Shown here: piece after piece, positions 1 through 9,548 of the stretch
How the letters are laid out: each line of letters starts with the position of its first letter
How positions within the stretch are numbered: the stretch's first letter is position 1
Assembly (NCBI RefSeq): GCF_019097845.1
Contig: NZ_JAHRGM010000001.1
Coordinates: 186,001 to 250,000 of the forward strand
DNA from: Sphingobium sp. AS12
GTDB lineage: Bacteria; Pseudomonadota; Alphaproteobacteria; Sphingomonadales; Sphingomonadaceae
Direction: 5' to 3'
DNA: 64,000 nucleotides
Position numbers and translations under genes: made by a program
The notes under the pieces: model-generated
Database searches by the model: none
Seen by the model: only the letters and a program-made list of their open reading frames with translations
Told to the model about the DNA's origin: nothing

Positions 1-2
1 CG

Positions 3-92
3 CGCGCCTTCACGCCGACCGCTTATGCCGCCTATCTGCGCGATCCGGCCGGTAACAAGGTCTGCGCCTATTGCTTCGCTGACGGCGAATGA
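3..92 (+). CDS. VOC/glyoxalase-family protein, C-terminal end only
   Basis: Only the last 29 codons are in the window, in the frame starting at base 3 and ending with TGA at 90-92. The tail contains YLRDPAGNKVCAYC. The 'LRDPxGNK' pattern closing the last beta strands is typical of vicinal-oxygen-chelate (glyoxalase/bleomycin-resistance) proteins. The stop overlaps the next start as ATGA, so the gene is translationally coupled to the S-formylglutathione hydrolase gene. Its substrate cannot be judged from this fragment. Confidence 0.7.
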   Translation, partial: RAFTPTAYAAYLRDPAGNKVCAYCFADGE

Positions 93-964
93 GCGGCACG
101 GGCGTGATGGAAACGGTCTCGGAAAATCGCGCCTTTGGCGGGGTGCAGGGCGTGTATCGCCATGCATCCGCCAGCACCGGCACGGACATGGTCTTTTCCG
201 TGTTCGTGCCGCCGCATGAGGCGGGGGCGACGCTGCCGGTGGTCTGGTATCTGTCGGGGCTGACCTGCACCCATGCCAATGTGACCGAGAAAGGCGAGTT
301 TCGCGCGATCTGCGCGGAACTGGGGCTGATCTTCGTTGCGCCCGATACGTCGCCGCGGGGCGAAGGCGTGGCTGACGATCCCGATGGCGCTTATGATTTC
401 GGGCTGGGCGCCGGTTTTTACGTTGATGCGACCGAGGCGCCCTTCGCGGCGCATTACAAGATGTGGTCCTATGTGACGGAAGAACTGCCCGCGCTGATCG
501 CGACGGAATTTCCGGCCGATATGGCGCGGCAGTCGATCATGGGCCATTCGATGGGCGGGCATGGGGCGCTGACCATCGGGCTGACTTATCCTGAGCGGTT
601 CAGCGCGGTGTCGGCCTTCGCGCCGATCGTCGCGCCAAGCCAAGTGCCGTGGGGGTGCAAGGCGCTGGGCGGCTATCTGGGCGACGACAAGGCGGCATGG
701 CGCAAGCATGATGCGGTCGCGCTGATCGAGGATGGCGCGCGGATCGATGCGCTGCTGGTCGATCAGGGCGGGGCGGATGCGTTTCTGGACAAGGAATTGC
801 GGCCGGACCTGCTGCGCGCTGCGTGCGAGGCGGCGGGGATCGACCTGACGCTGAGCGTGCGGGATGGCTATGACCATAGCTATTATTTCATCTCCACCTT
901 CATGGCGGATCAGCTGCGCTGGCACGCCGCGCGACTGGGCGCGAAATCTGGGGAACAGGCATGA
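89..964 (+). CDS. fghA: S-formylglutathione hydrolase
   Basis: Cytoplasmic serine hydrolase of 291 aa that splits S-formylglutathione into formate and glutathione, the last step of glutathione-dependent formaldehyde detoxification. The alpha/beta-hydrolase core is complete: the nucleophile elbow GHSMGG gives Ser154, the acid is Asp225 in VDQGGAD, and the base is His263 in DGYDHSYYF. LSGLTCTHAN near residue 55 is the family oxyanion region. Length matches the esterase D/FrmB family. ATG overlaps the stop of the VOC gene, and its own stop overlaps the following SnoaL-like gene, so the three form a coupled operon. The formaldehyde dehydrogenase expected in the pathway is not in the window and may lie upstream. 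Confidence 0.93.
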   Translation: MSGTGVMETVSENRAFGGVQGVYRHASASTGTDMVFSVFVPPHEAGATLPVVWYLSGLTCTHANVTEKGEFRAICAELGLIFVAPDTSPRGEGVADDPDGAYDFGLGAGFYVDATEAPFAAHYKMWSYVTEELPALIATEFPADMARQSIMGHSMGGHGALTIGLTYPERFSAVSAFAPIVAPSQVPWGCKALGGYLGDDKAAWRKHDAVALIEDGARIDALLVDQGGADAFLDKELRPDLLRAACEAAGIDLTLSVRDGYDHSYYFISTFMADQLRWHAARLGAKSGEQA

Positions 965-1359
965 GCGACGCGCTGTTGCGGGACTACTATGCCGCGTTCA
1001 ATCGCGGCGACAGCGCGGCGATGCTGGCGCTGCTGACCGACGATGTGGTGCATGAGCCGAGCCAGGGCGCGGTGCGCAAGGGGAAGGCGGCGTTCGCCGA
1101 TTTTCTCGACCATATGAACCGTCGCTATAGCGAGGCCGTCATCGGCCCGGTGTTTCTGACATCGGCGGACGGCGCGCGGGCAGCGGCGGAGTTCATGCTG
1201 GAGGGCGAATATCTGGTGACGGACGGCGATCTGCCGGCGGCGTCAGGGCAGCGTTACCGGCTGCGGGTCGGTGCTTTTTTCGAGATCCGCGAGGGGAAGA
1301 TCGCGCGGGTGAGCAATCATTATAATCTGGCGGACTGGCTGGCGCAGGTGGGTGGCTGA
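961..1359 (+). CDS. SnoaL-like / ketosteroid-isomerase-related protein
   Basis: Small cytoplasmic protein of 132 aa with the NTF2/SnoaL cone fold. It has an N-terminal helix pair (YYAAFNRGDSAAMLALLTDD), a VVHEPSQG strand, and the closing FFEIREGKIARVSNHYN segment typical of this superfamily. The ATG overlaps the fghA stop (ATGA), so it should be co-translated with the formaldehyde-detoxification enzyme. Proteins of this fold may be isomerases, hydrolases or non-catalytic binding proteins. No catalytic residue can be assigned safely, and the link to one-carbon metabolism rests on position only. Confidence 0.8.
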   Translation: MSDALLRDYYAAFNRGDSAAMLALLTDDVVHEPSQGAVRKGKAAFADFLDHMNRRYSEAVIGPVFLTSADGARAAAEFMLEGEYLVTDGDLPAASGQRYRLRVGAFFEIREGKIARVSNHYNLADWLAQVGG

Positions 1360-1389
1360 CGTTGTGCCTGCGGCACGCCCCCACCCCAA

Positions 1390-1415
1390 CCCCTCCCCTG
1401 AAGGGGAGGGGCTTT
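1390..1415. terminator. GC-rich hairpin between convergent genes
   Basis: CCCCTCCCCT at 1390-1399 pairs perfectly with AGGGGAGGGG at 1402-1411 around a two-base GA loop, followed by CTTT. It lies between the convergent SnoaL-like gene and ilvD and could end transcription from the left. The same CCCCTCCCC core is found in dispersed sphingomonad repeats, so it may also be a repeat remnant. Confidence 0.5.
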
Positions 1416-1421
1416 GATTGA

Positions 1422-3272
1422 TTACTTCTCGATCTGGCTGACATCCCGCACCGCGCCCTTGGCGGCGTTGGTGGTCATGGCGGCATAGGCGCGCAGGGCT
1501 GGGGAGACTTCGCGCTTGCGGCCAAAGGGCTTCCACGCCTTGACGCCCATTTTCTCCATTTCGGCGCGGCGTTCGGCCAGCACGGCGTCATCAATGTCCA
1601 GTTTGATGACGCGATTGGGGATGTCGATGACGATCGGGTCGCCGGTCTGGACCAGCGCGATCAGGCCGCCTTCGGCTGCTTCGGGCGAGACATGGCCGAT
1701 CGACAGGCCCGACGTGCCGCCGGAGAAGCGCCCGTCGGTGATGAGGGCACATGCTTTGCCGAGACCTTTCGATTTCAGATAGCTGGTCGGGTAAAGCATT
1801 TCCTGCATACCGGGGCCGCCCTTTGGCCCTTCATAGCGGATGACGACGACGTCGCCGGCCTTGACCTCATTGCCCAAAATGCCCGCGACCGAGGCGTCCT
1901 GGCTTTCATAGACGCGCGCGGTGCCGTGGAAGGTGAGGATCGAATCGTCCACGCCCGCCGTCTTGACGATGCAGCCTTCGGGCGCGAGGTTGCCGTAGAG
2001 GACGGCGAGGCCGCCATCCTTGGAGAAGGGATGCTCGGCCGAGCGGATCACGCCCTTTTCGCGGTCGATGTCCAGTTCCTCCCAGCGGGCGGACTGGCTG
2101 AACGCAGTCTGGGTCGGGACGCCGCCGGGGGCCGCGCGGAAGAAGTTGCGGACATCTTCACTATTGGTGCGGCCAATGTCCCAGCGGGCCAGCGCGGCGG
2201 CCATGGTGGGGGCGTGAACGGTGGGGAGCGAGGTGTCGACAAGGCCTGCGCGTTCCAGCTCGCCCAATATCGCCATGATGCCACCGGCGCGATGGACATC
2301 CTCCATATGGACGTCCTGCTTGGCGGGCGCCACCTTGCACAGGCAGGGGACGCGGCGCGACAGGCGGTCGATGTCGGCCATGGTGAAATCGACCCCGCCT
2401 TCATACGCGGCGGCGAGGAGGTGGAGGACGGTGTTGGTCGAGCCGCCCATGGCGATGTCCAGGCTCATGGCGTTTTCGAACGCGGCGAAGTTGGCGATGG
2501 TGCGCGGCAGAGCGGTGGCGTCATCCTGTTCATACCAGCGCTTGGCGAGATCGACGATGACATGGCCCGCTTCGCGAAACAGGCGCTCGCGGTCGGAATG
2601 GGTGGCCAGTGTCGATCCGTTGCCGGGCAGCGAGAGGCCCAATGCTTCGGTCAGGCAGTTCATCGAATTGGCGGTGAACATCCCTGAACATGACCCGCAG
2701 GTCGGGCAGGCGGAGCGTTCGATGGTTTTGACTTCTTCGTCGGTATAGCTTTCGTCGGCGGCGACGACCATGGCGTCGACCAGGTCGAGCGCTACTTCCT
2801 TGCCGCGCATCACGACCTTGCCGGCCTCCATCGGCCCGCCGGACACGAACACGGCGGGGATGTTGAGGCGCATCGCGGCCATCAACATGCCGGGCGTGAT
2901 CTTGTCGCAGTTGGAGATGCAGACCATTGCGTCGGCGCAATGGGCGTTGACCATATATTCGACGCTGTCGGCGATCAGATCGCGGCTGGGCAGCGAATAG
3001 AGCATTCCGCCATGGCCCATGGCGATGCCGTCATCGACCGCTATGGTATTGAATTCCTTGGCGACGCCGCCTGCGGCCTCGATTTCGCGGGCGACCAGCT
3101 GGCCGAGGTCTTTGAGGTGGACATGGCCCGGCACGAACTGGGTGAAACTGTTGACGACGGCGATGATCGGCTTGCCGAAATCCTCATCCTTCATGCCGGT
3201 CGCGCGCCACAGTCCGCGCGCGCCCGCCATGTTGCGGCCGTGGGTGGTAGTTCTGGAGCGATAGGCCGGCAT
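1422..3272 (-). CDS. ilvD: Dihydroxy-acid dehydratase
   Basis: Iron-sulfur dehydratase of 616 aa that turns 2,3-dihydroxy-isovalerate and 2,3-dihydroxy-3-methylvalerate into the 2-keto acids leading to valine and isoleucine. Cluster cysteines are visible in CISNCDK (Cys122) and [18 protein letters not shown] (Cys195). The N-terminus [20 protein letters not shown] and the C-terminal [17 protein letters not shown] are family hallmarks. Length is normal for the full IlvD/Edd family. It is transcribed alone, divergently from a LysR regulator, with about 105 bp between the two starts. No ilvBHC gene is in the window. Confidence 0.97.
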   Translation of the reverse strand: MPAYRSRTTTHGRNMAGARGLWRATGMKDEDFGKPIIAVVNSFTQFVPGHVHLKDLGQLVAREIEAAGGVAKEFNTIAVDDGIAMGHGGMLYSLPSRDLIADSVEYMVNAHCADAMVCISNCDKITPGMLMAAMRLNIPAVFVSGGPMEAGKVVMRGKEVALDLVDAMVVAADESYTDEEVKTIERSACPTCGSCSGMFTANSMNCLTEALGLSLPGNGSTLATHSDRERLFREAGHVIVDLAKRWYEQDDATALPRTIANFAAFENAMSLDIAMGGSTNTVLHLLAAAYEGGVDFTMADIDRLSRRVPCLCKVAPAKQDVHMEDVHRAGGIMAILGELERAGLVDTSLPTVHAPTMAAALARWDIGRTNSEDVRNFFRAAPGGVPTQTAFSQSARWEELDIDREKGVIRSAEHPFSKDGGLAVLYGNLAPEGCIVKTAGVDDSILTFHGTARVYESQDASVAGILGNEVKAGDVVVIRYEGPKGGPGMQEMLYPTSYLKSKGLGKACALITDGRFSGGTSGLSIGHVSPEAAEGGLIALVQTGDPIVIDIPNRVIKLDIDDAVLAERRAEMEKMGVKAWKPFGRKREVSPALRAYAAMTTNAAKGAVRDVSQIEK

Positions 3273-3379
3273 GGTCAGTGTCCCTGAAAAGATAATCCTC
3301 TTGGGGCCGCTTTATACCCGTTGGGATTGGGTGTGAAATATATTATTGATGGCCTATTAGGTCGCAGGACATATGAAAT

Positions 3380-4255
3380 ATGGACATCCGCCAGTTGCGG
3401 CATTTTGTCACGGTCGCCGACACGCTGCATTTCGGGCAGGCGGCGGAACGGCTGCATATGACCCAGCCGCCGCTGAGCCAGTCGATCCTGATGCTGGAGC
3501 GGGAACTGGGCGCGGCCCTGTTTGCGCGGACCAAGCGGCGGGTGGCGCTGACCCCGTTCGGGGCGCAATGGCTGGAGCAGGTGCGGCCTGCTATCGCGGC
3601 GATCGATGCGCTACCCGAAACGGCGCGGCAGTTGCGGGAGGGGCGGGCGGGGCATCTGGCATTGTCCTTCGTCAGTACCGCCGATTACAGCGTGCTGCCC
3701 GCGCTGGTGCGGCGCTATGCCGCGCTGTTCCCGCAGGTCGAAATCCGCTTGACCGAGGCGACCAGCGACGTGCAGATACCCGCCTTGCTGGCGGGGCAGG
3801 CCCATGCGGGCATATTGATCCCGCCTGCCGACACACCCCTGCCGCCGGAGCTTTGCTATCGCCGGTTGATCCGCGAGCCGCTGGTCGCGGCGTTGCCGGA
3901 GCAGTGGGTGGAGGCGGGAACGATCGACGCGGAGGCCATAGTGTCGTTGCCGCTGATCCTGTTCCCGCGCGCGGTGGCGCCTGCTTTCCACGATCTGGTC
4001 ACCGGCTATTATGCGGCGCGGGGCGGGCAGGCCAATATCGTGCAGCAGGCGATCCAGATGCAGACGATCATCAGCCTGGTGTCGGCGGGGCTGGGGATTG
4101 CGCTGGTCCCGGCGTCGCTGCGCAATCTGGCACGGGCGGGGGTGGTTTATGCCGATCTGGGCGATGCGCCGATGCTGGAGACGGGGCTGGCGTGGCGGCG
4201 GGACGATGAGACGCCGACATTGCGCCAGTTTCTGGAACTGGCGCAGGCGGGGTGA
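3380..4255 (+). CDS. LysR-family transcriptional regulator
   Basis: Protein of 291 aa with a winged helix-turn-helix in residues 1-60 (RQLRHFVTVADTLHFGQAAE, then MTQPPLSQSI) and a periplasmic-binding-protein-like effector domain from about residue 90. The effector half matches the CynR/BenM-type subfamily in layout. It is divergent from ilvD, the usual LysR arrangement for a neighbouring target, and the AT-rich gap carries two copies of TGAAATAT (around 3333 and 3374). Control of ilvD is therefore possible, but the binding site and inducer are not known. No co-transcribed metabolic gene follows. Confidence 0.88.
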   Translation: MDIRQLRHFVTVADTLHFGQAAERLHMTQPPLSQSILMLERELGAALFARTKRRVALTPFGAQWLEQVRPAIAAIDALPETARQLREGRAGHLALSFVSTADYSVLPALVRRYAALFPQVEIRLTEATSDVQIPALLAGQAHAGILIPPADTPLPPELCYRRLIREPLVAALPEQWVEAGTIDAEAIVSLPLILFPRAVAPAFHDLVTGYYAARGGQANIVQQAIQMQTIISLVSAGLGIALVPASLRNLARAGVVYADLGDAPMLETGLAWRRDDETPTLRQFLELAQAG

Positions 4256-4310
4256 GGGGATCGCTGCGGCGGGCTTTACCGGTGGGTGCAGCTGCGCCTA
4301 GAGCAAGGGC

Positions 4311-5081
4311 ATGACGATAGAGGATGATGCAGGTCGCCCCGCCGCGACGGTGGTGATCGTGCGTGACCGGCCCGATGGGCCGCCCGACATTTTGATGATG
4401 GAACGGGCGTCGACCATGGCCTTTGCCGCGGGTGCGCTGGTCTTTCCCGGCGGGGGCGTGGACGCGCACGATCATGCGCTGGCCGCGCGGATCGACCATG
4501 GGCTGGAGATTGACGAGGCGGCGGCGCGGATCGCGGCGATTCGCGAGACGATCGAGGAAAGCGGGCTGGGTGTGGGACTGGCGGGCGCGGTCGATGGTGC
4601 GATGGTGATGGCGATACGACAAGGGTTGCTGGATGGGGCGGTGCTGGGTGATCTGCTCGACGCGCATGGGTTAGCGCTGGCGCTCGATGCGTTGACGCCC
4701 TTTGCCCGCTGGCATCCCGCGCCGTTCGAGAAGGCGATCCGGGTCTATGATACGCGCTTCTACCTGGCCCGCGCGCCCGACGGGCAGGAGGCGATCGCCG
4801 ACGCGACCGAGAATGTGCATCTGTTCTGGAGCAGTGCGGCGGCGACGCTGGCACGGTGCGATGCGGGGGAGGGGCATGTCATCTTCCCGACCCGGCGCAA
4901 TCTGGAGCGGCTGGCGCTGGCCGGGAGCCATGCCGATCTGGTCACCCATGCCGCCGCTCATCCGGTGGAGAAGGTGCGGCCATGGCTGGAGGATCGCGAC
5001 GGTGAGCGTCATTTGTGCATCCCCGATCATCTGGGTTATCCGGTCACGTCGGAACCTTTACGGCAGGCCCGGCGTGGTTAG
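4311..5081 (+). CDS. NUDIX hydrolase
   Basis: Protein of 256 aa with an N-terminal Nudix fold. The box is split: the glycine-rich part FPGGGVDAHD lies at about 45-54 and the catalytic RETIEESG (Arg78, Glu79, Glu82, Glu83) follows a roughly 25-residue insertion. This expanded loop is like NUDT7/NUDT19-type hydrolases that act on CoA esters and related diphosphates. The C-terminal half, with ARWHPAPFEKAIRVYDTRFY, also fits that subgroup. The substrate is unproven. It ends four bases before the extensin-like gene, so the two are likely co-transcribed. Confidence 0.85.
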   Translation: MTIEDDAGRPAATVVIVRDRPDGPPDILMMERASTMAFAAGALVFPGGGVDAHDHALAARIDHGLEIDEAAARIAAIRETIEESGLGVGLAGAVDGAMVMAIRQGLLDGAVLGDLLDAHGLALALDALTPFARWHPAPFEKAIRVYDTRFYLARAPDGQEAIADATENVHLFWSSAAATLARCDAGEGHVIFPTRRNLERLALAGSHADLVTHAAAHPVEKVRPWLEDRDGERHLCIPDHLGYPVTSEPLRQARRG

Positions 5082-5084
5082 GGG

Positions 5085-5810
5085 ATGCGCCGAATTCACC
5101 TGATATTACGCCGTTGCCTGTTGTGGGGCTGCTTTCTCTGTCTAATCCTGCTGGGCTATGCCGTGATGCGGCAAAGGCCGCAGGATCTGCCCTGGACCGA
5201 TATCGACCTTGATCAGCCGATCGGGCTGTTCACTGGGCGCAAGCTGGCGGCGCTGACGGGGGATCGGGCGCAATGTCTGGCCCTGCTGGAGCGGGCGGGG
5301 GTGGCCTATAGCGCGATGCAGCCGGGCGGGTCGGGGCAGTGCGTTTATGATGACGCGGTGCGACTGAAGGCAGAGCGCGGGGCGGTGGCCCTGTCCCCGG
5401 CGGCGGTTGCGCCCTCCTGCCCGGTGGTCGCGGCGCTCAAGCTGTGGGAATGGCAGGTGGTGCAGCCCGCCGCGCAGCGCATCTATGGCCAGCCGGTTGC
5501 GTCGATGCGCCATTTTGGCAGCTATAGCTGTCGGCGGATGTACGGGCGCAGTGCCGGAGATTTCAGCGAACATGCGACTGCCGATGCGATCGACATATCG
5601 GCGTTCGTGCTGGCGGATGGGCGGCAGGTGAGCGTGCTGAACGATTGGGATGGCAAGGCCAAGGACGCGGAATTTCTGCGCGCCGTGCGCGTTGGCGCGT
5701 GCGACCTGTTTTCGACGGTCTTGTCGCCCGATTATAATGCCGCGCACCGCGATCATTTCCATCTGGATCAGGCGGCACGCGGTGCGACCGGGTGGCGGGC
5801 GTGTCGGTGA
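5085..5810 (+). CDS. Extensin-like domain protein, membrane-anchored
   Basis: Protein of 241 aa with one N-terminal membrane segment (about residues 8-26, CLLWGCFLCLILLGYAV) and a periplasmic extensin-like C-terminal domain. Conserved landmarks are SYSCRRMYGRSAGDFSEHAT, IDISAF and HRDHFHLD. The spaced His/Asp residues resemble metal sites of M15/VanY-type peptidases, so a cell-wall hydrolase role is possible but not established for this family. Several cysteines (CLALL, GQCVYD, SCPVV, SCRRM, ACDLF) suggest periplasmic disulfides. Start at 5085 follows the NUDIX stop by three bases. Confidence 0.82.
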   Translation: MRRIHLILRRCLLWGCFLCLILLGYAVMRQRPQDLPWTDIDLDQPIGLFTGRKLAALTGDRAQCLALLERAGVAYSAMQPGGSGQCVYDDAVRLKAERGAVALSPAAVAPSCPVVAALKLWEWQVVQPAAQRIYGQPVASMRHFGSYSCRRMYGRSAGDFSEHATADAIDISAFVLADGRQVSVLNDWDGKAKDAEFLRAVRVGACDLFSTVLSPDYNAAHRDHFHLDQAARGATGWRACR

Positions 5811-5827
5811 TATTGCTCCGCTAAATA

Positions 5828-5913
5828 CGTCATGCCAGCGAAGGCTGGCATCCCATTTTTCTTTTCGGCGCTCGAGCAATAGAAGGGAGATCCCAGCTTT
5901 CGCTGGGATGACG
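5828..5913. repeat. Dispersed palindromic repeat (CGTCATnCCAGCGAA type)
   Basis: CGTCATGCCAGCGAAGGCTGGCATC at the left is mirrored by GATCCCAGCTTTCGCTGGGATGACG at the right, around a roughly 35-base centre. It lies between the convergent extensin-like gene and trpE. The arms are imperfect but clearly related, as expected for an ageing palindromic element. A transcribed copy would fold into a long stem and may also act as a transcription barrier. Confidence 0.8.
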
Positions 5914-5922
5914 AGAGGATTT

Positions 5923-7440
5923 TTATTGCCCGAAGCCGCTTTCGCGTGCCAGCGCCACGGCTTCGCGGGCCGCTGCCAGTAGCGCGCCGCTTTTAGCTTC
6001 GCATTCGCGCTGTTCATATTCGGGGGTGGAATCGGCGACGATGCCTGCGCCTGCCTGGACGTGCATGACGCCGTCTTTCAGCACGGCGGTGCGCAGGACG
6101 ATGCAGCTGTCCATATTGCCGTCCGGGCCAAAATAGCCGACCCCGCCAGCATAGGCACCGCGGGTTTCGGGTTCCAGTTCGGCGATGATCTCGCAGGCGC
6201 GAACCTTGGGCGCGCCCGATACCGTCCCGGCCGGGAAGCCTGCGAACAGCGCGTCGATCGCGTCCTTGTCCGGCGATAGCTGGCCGACGACGTTGGAGAC
6301 GATGTGCATGACATGGCTGTAAAATTCGACGCTGTAGCTGTCGGTCACAGTCACGCTGCCAGCGGTCGCGACGCGGCCGACATCGTTGCGGCCAAGGTCC
6401 AGCAGCATCAGATGCTCGGCGCGCTCCTTGGGATCGGACAGCAGGCTTTCGCGGTTGGCGGCGTCCTCCACGGCGTTTTTGCCGCGCGGACGGGTGCCAG
6501 CGATCGGGCGGATCGTGACTTCGCCGTCGCGGGCGCGGACCAATATCTCAGGCGACGAGCCGATCAACGCAAAGCCGGGCAGGTCGAGATAATAGAGGAA
6601 GGGCGAGGGATTGATCCGCCGCAGCGCGCGATAGAGGGCGATCGGCGGCAGGGTGAAGGGGCTGGTGAAGCGCTGCGCCAGCACGACCTGAAATATGTCG
6701 CCTGCGACGATATAATCCTTGGCCTTGGTCACCATGGCGGCATAGCGGCCAGGCTCCAGCACCGGGGTGACCGCGATGTCGGCCAAGTCCGCCGGGGCGG
6801 GGGTGGCGGGCAGCGGGGCGGCAAGGCGCGCGGCGGTGGCGTCGATCCGTCCGAGCGCGGCGTCGATGGCTTTGTCGGGGTCGGTAAAGCTGCCCTTCCA
6901 CACCGGCGCGACCAGATAGAGGGCGTCGGCTAGCCGGTCGAACACCAGGATCACGGTCGGGCGCACGAACAGCATGTCAGGCAGGGCGATGGGATTGGGG
7001 GCAGGGCGGTGCAGTTTTTCGACCAGCCCGACCGTCTCATAGCCGAAATAGCCGACCAGGCAGGCAAGCGCTGCGGGCAGAGCGGGATCGAGTTCTGCGC
7101 GACACTCAGCGACCAACGACCGCAGCGCGGTCAGCGCGTCGGCTTCGATCGGCTCGAACGCATTGCGGTCGGTTGCCCATTGGCGATTGATCTGGGCTGT
7201 GTTGCCATCGGCGCGGAAGATGAGGTCGGGGGCCAGGCCGATCAGGCTGTGGCGGCCACGCACGGCGCCGCCCTCTACCGATTCCAGCAGAAAGTCGCCG
7301 CGATCAGCCTCGAACAATTTGAGCGCGGCGGAAATCGGCGTGTCGGTGTCGGCAATCTGCCGCCGCCATACCAGCGCCGATTCGCCCCGCGCCAGCGCCG
7401 CGCGCGCCGATGCGATGCCGTCCCCGCCCGTCGCGCCCAT
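5923..7440 (-). CDS. trpE: Anthranilate synthase component I
   Basis: Subunit of 505 aa that makes anthranilate from chorismate, the first committed step of tryptophan synthesis. The N-terminal LLESVEGG (51-58) is the tryptophan feedback-binding motif. The chorismate-binding half has IAGTRPRG, DLGRNDVGRV, GGVGYFGPDGNMDSCI and AGAGIVADSTPEYE. It starts one base after the stop of the ppiD-like gene, so the two form an operon. No trpG or trpD follows: the next gene downstream is on the opposite strand, so the glutaminase partner must be encoded elsewhere. I see no leader peptide or attenuator. Confidence 0.97.
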   Translation of the reverse strand: MGATGGDGIASARAALARGESALVWRRQIADTDTPISAALKLFEADRGDFLLESVEGGAVRGRHSLIGLAPDLIFRADGNTAQINRQWATDRNAFEPIEADALTALRSLVAECRAELDPALPAALACLVGYFGYETVGLVEKLHRPAPNPIALPDMLFVRPTVILVFDRLADALYLVAPVWKGSFTDPDKAIDAALGRIDATAARLAAPLPATPAPADLADIAVTPVLEPGRYAAMVTKAKDYIVAGDIFQVVLAQRFTSPFTLPPIALYRALRRINPSPFLYYLDLPGFALIGSSPEILVRARDGEVTIRPIAGTRPRGKNAVEDAANRESLLSDPKERAEHLMLLDLGRNDVGRVATAGSVTVTDSYSVEFYSHVMHIVSNVVGQLSPDKDAIDALFAGFPAGTVSGAPKVRACEIIAELEPETRGAYAGGVGYFGPDGNMDSCIVLRTAVLKDGVMHVQAGAGIVADSTPEYEQRECEAKSGALLAAAREAVALARESGFGQ

Positions 7441-7441
7441 A

Positions 7442-9394
7442 TTACTGCCCGCCGCTATTGGTGGCGGTCAGTGCCGTGCGGGCGTCTGCCACGGCCTTGG
7501 CATTGCGGGTCACGCCCAGTTCCTTCTCGACCGCGCGCTCGAATTGCTGGCCATATTCCTGGCCGACGACATCGCCGAGCTGGTCGCGCACCTGTTTGAG
7601 CAATTCGGGCTGGCCCTTGGCATCGCCGCGCTGGATGGCGTTCAATTGCACGACGAAGGTGCCGCGATCCTGACCGATCGGCAACGTCTTGACCGTGTTC
7701 GCCGCCATCGAAAAGAGGATGGCGACTTCGGCGGGGGGACGCTGCTCACCGCGCATGATGTCGGCGCGGCGGCCGCCCAGCACCTGCGGCGCGGGCAGCT
7801 TGACGCCAACTGCCGCGACGGCATCGGCCAGCTTCATGCCCTTGGCGACCTTGGCACGGATATCCTCGGCGACCTTCTTGGCTTTTTCATTGCCCTGATT
7901 GAGCTTGTACTGCGCCTGCACCAGAGGCTTGACCTTGGCCAGCGGCGGCGGCGCGGCGGCGACGATTTCACTGGCGGCGATCAGGGCATAGCGCTTGTCC
8001 GGGGTGATCGGCACCAGCTGCGCGTCATCGTCCGCGTTCATCGCGAAGGCGGGCGCGATAAGGGGTTGAAGGTCGGCGGAGGGAACATAGGCCGAATCCT
8101 CGACCTGCTTGCCGGTGGCGAGCAGCAGCGGGCTGGTTTCGAGTTTCAGGCCATTATCCTTGACCACTTCCTCGAACGTGCCGCCATCGGCAATCTGGTC
8201 CTCCAGCTTGCCGGTCAGCTCGGTCAGCAGCGCCTTTTCCTTTTGTGCACGCAACGTCTCGACCAGTTCGCCACGCACAGAGGCGAGCGGGCGGGCGGGG
8301 GTCTCGGTGATCGCGGTCACGCGCAGCACGACCCAGCCCAGCGATCCGCGCACGGGACCGACCAGATCGCCCTGCTTGGCGGCAAAGGCGGCGTCGGCAA
8401 TGGCTTTGCCCGCCGATGCGGTGAGTGCGGCCTGGCTCTGGTCGGTCAGCGTCAGCGCTTCCAGGCCAGCGCCCTTTGCCGCGGCGGACAGGGGCGTGCC
8501 GCCCTTGACCTTATCGGCGATCGCCTTGGCCGCTGCCTGTGTCGGTAGCACCAGTTGCTCGACGCTGCGGCTCTGCTTGGCGGCATAGGCGGCCTTGTTC
8601 TGATTGTAGGCGGCGGCGATTTCCGCGTCGCTGGGCTGCGAAGCCTGCGCGAAACGCTGCGCGTCGATCACCGCATAGCGGATGCGGCGCTGTTCGGGGA
8701 TGGTGAAGCGGTCGGCGTTGCGCTTGTAATAGTCGGCCAGTTGCGCGTCGGTCGGTGCCTTGTCATCAAGGAAGGCGACCGCCGGGATCGCCGCGATCGT
8801 GCCTTGCCGTGCTTCGAGCAGCAGCGAGGCATAGGGCAGCACCAGAGAGTCGGAGAGTTGGACGCCCAGACCCACCGGCCCCAGCAATTGGCGCTGGAGG
8901 ATTTCGCGGCTGATATCGTCGCGCAGCGCCTGTTCGGTGATGCGTTCGCGGATCAGCAGCGATCGGAAATTATCCTGGCTGAAATTGCCCGCCGCATCCT
9001 GAAAAGCGGGGATTTGCGCGATTTGCGCATCGACCAGCCGCTTGGAGATATGCACGCCCTGATCGTCGGCAAAGGCGCGCAGCGTTAGGGACGCGACCAG
9101 CTGGTCGAACACCTGTGTCGCGCCGCCCTGCGCGAAGAAATCGCCGATCAGCAGGCCGGGATTGGATTTGCGGGCATTTTCATAGACGCGCTGGATACGG
9201 TCCTGCACTTCATTTTGCGACAGCTTGTGGCTGCCCGCCTTGGCCGCTGTGCCGCCACCCCCGGTCAGGCTGCTGCCGAACTGGCCGCTGGACAGATCGC
9301 CCAGAACGAAGGCACCGGCGATGACCGCCAGGAAGAGGATCGCAAAGACCGCGCCGAACCTGGAGCGAATGAAGCGGCGAAAGACAGCAAGCAT
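7442..9394 (-). CDS. ppiD: PpiD/SurA-type periplasmic peptidyl-prolyl isomerase
   Basis: Membrane-anchored chaperone of 650 aa. Residues about 12-33 form a single membrane segment (GAVFAILFLAVIAGAFVLGD) that leaves a large periplasmic part. A SurA_N-like helical region follows, then a parvulin domain around 240-350 (ending in VGPVRGSLGWVVLRV) and a second, degenerate parvulin-like region. Overall length and layout match PpiD, which assists folding of proteins leaving the Sec translocon. It is upstream of trpE with one intervening base and divergent from tpiA-secG. secG encodes a Sec component, which fits the context but proves nothing about partnership. Confidence 0.88.
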   Translation of the reverse strand: MLAVFRRFIRSRFGAVFAILFLAVIAGAFVLGDLSSGQFGSSLTGGGGTAAKAGSHKLSQNEVQDRIQRVYENARKSNPGLLIGDFFAQGGATQVFDQLVASLTLRAFADDQGVHISKRLVDAQIAQIPAFQDAAGNFSQDNFRSLLIRERITEQALRDDISREILQRQLLGPVGLGVQLSDSLVLPYASLLLEARQGTIAAIPAVAFLDDKAPTDAQLADYYKRNADRFTIPEQRRIRYAVIDAQRFAQASQPSDAEIAAAYNQNKAAYAAKQSRSVEQLVLPTQAAAKAIADKVKGGTPLSAAAKGAGLEALTLTDQSQAALTASAGKAIADAAFAAKQGDLVGPVRGSLGWVVLRVTAITETPARPLASVRGELVETLRAQKEKALLTELTGKLEDQIADGGTFEEVVKDNGLKLETSPLLLATGKQVEDSAYVPSADLQPLIAPAFAMNADDDAQLVPITPDKRYALIAASEIVAAAPPPLAKVKPLVQAQYKLNQGNEKAKKVAEDIRAKVAKGMKLADAVAAVGVKLPAPQVLGGRRADIMRGEQRPPAEVAILFSMAANTVKTLPIGQDRGTFVVQLNAIQRGDAKGQPELLKQVRDQLGDVVGQEYGQQFERAVEKELGVTRNAKAVADARTALTATNSGGQ

Positions 9395-9548
9395 GAAAAT
9401 GTCCGAACAGCGGGCGTGATGGCGGTCGCTTTAAGACGGTATAGGCGCGGCGGCAAGCGCCACGCGCGTGGCTGGTCTGGACAAATGCACCCGCCCCGTT
9501 CATCGCCAATGGGCGTGCAGCAAAAACAAATATGGGGAAATATTATCC

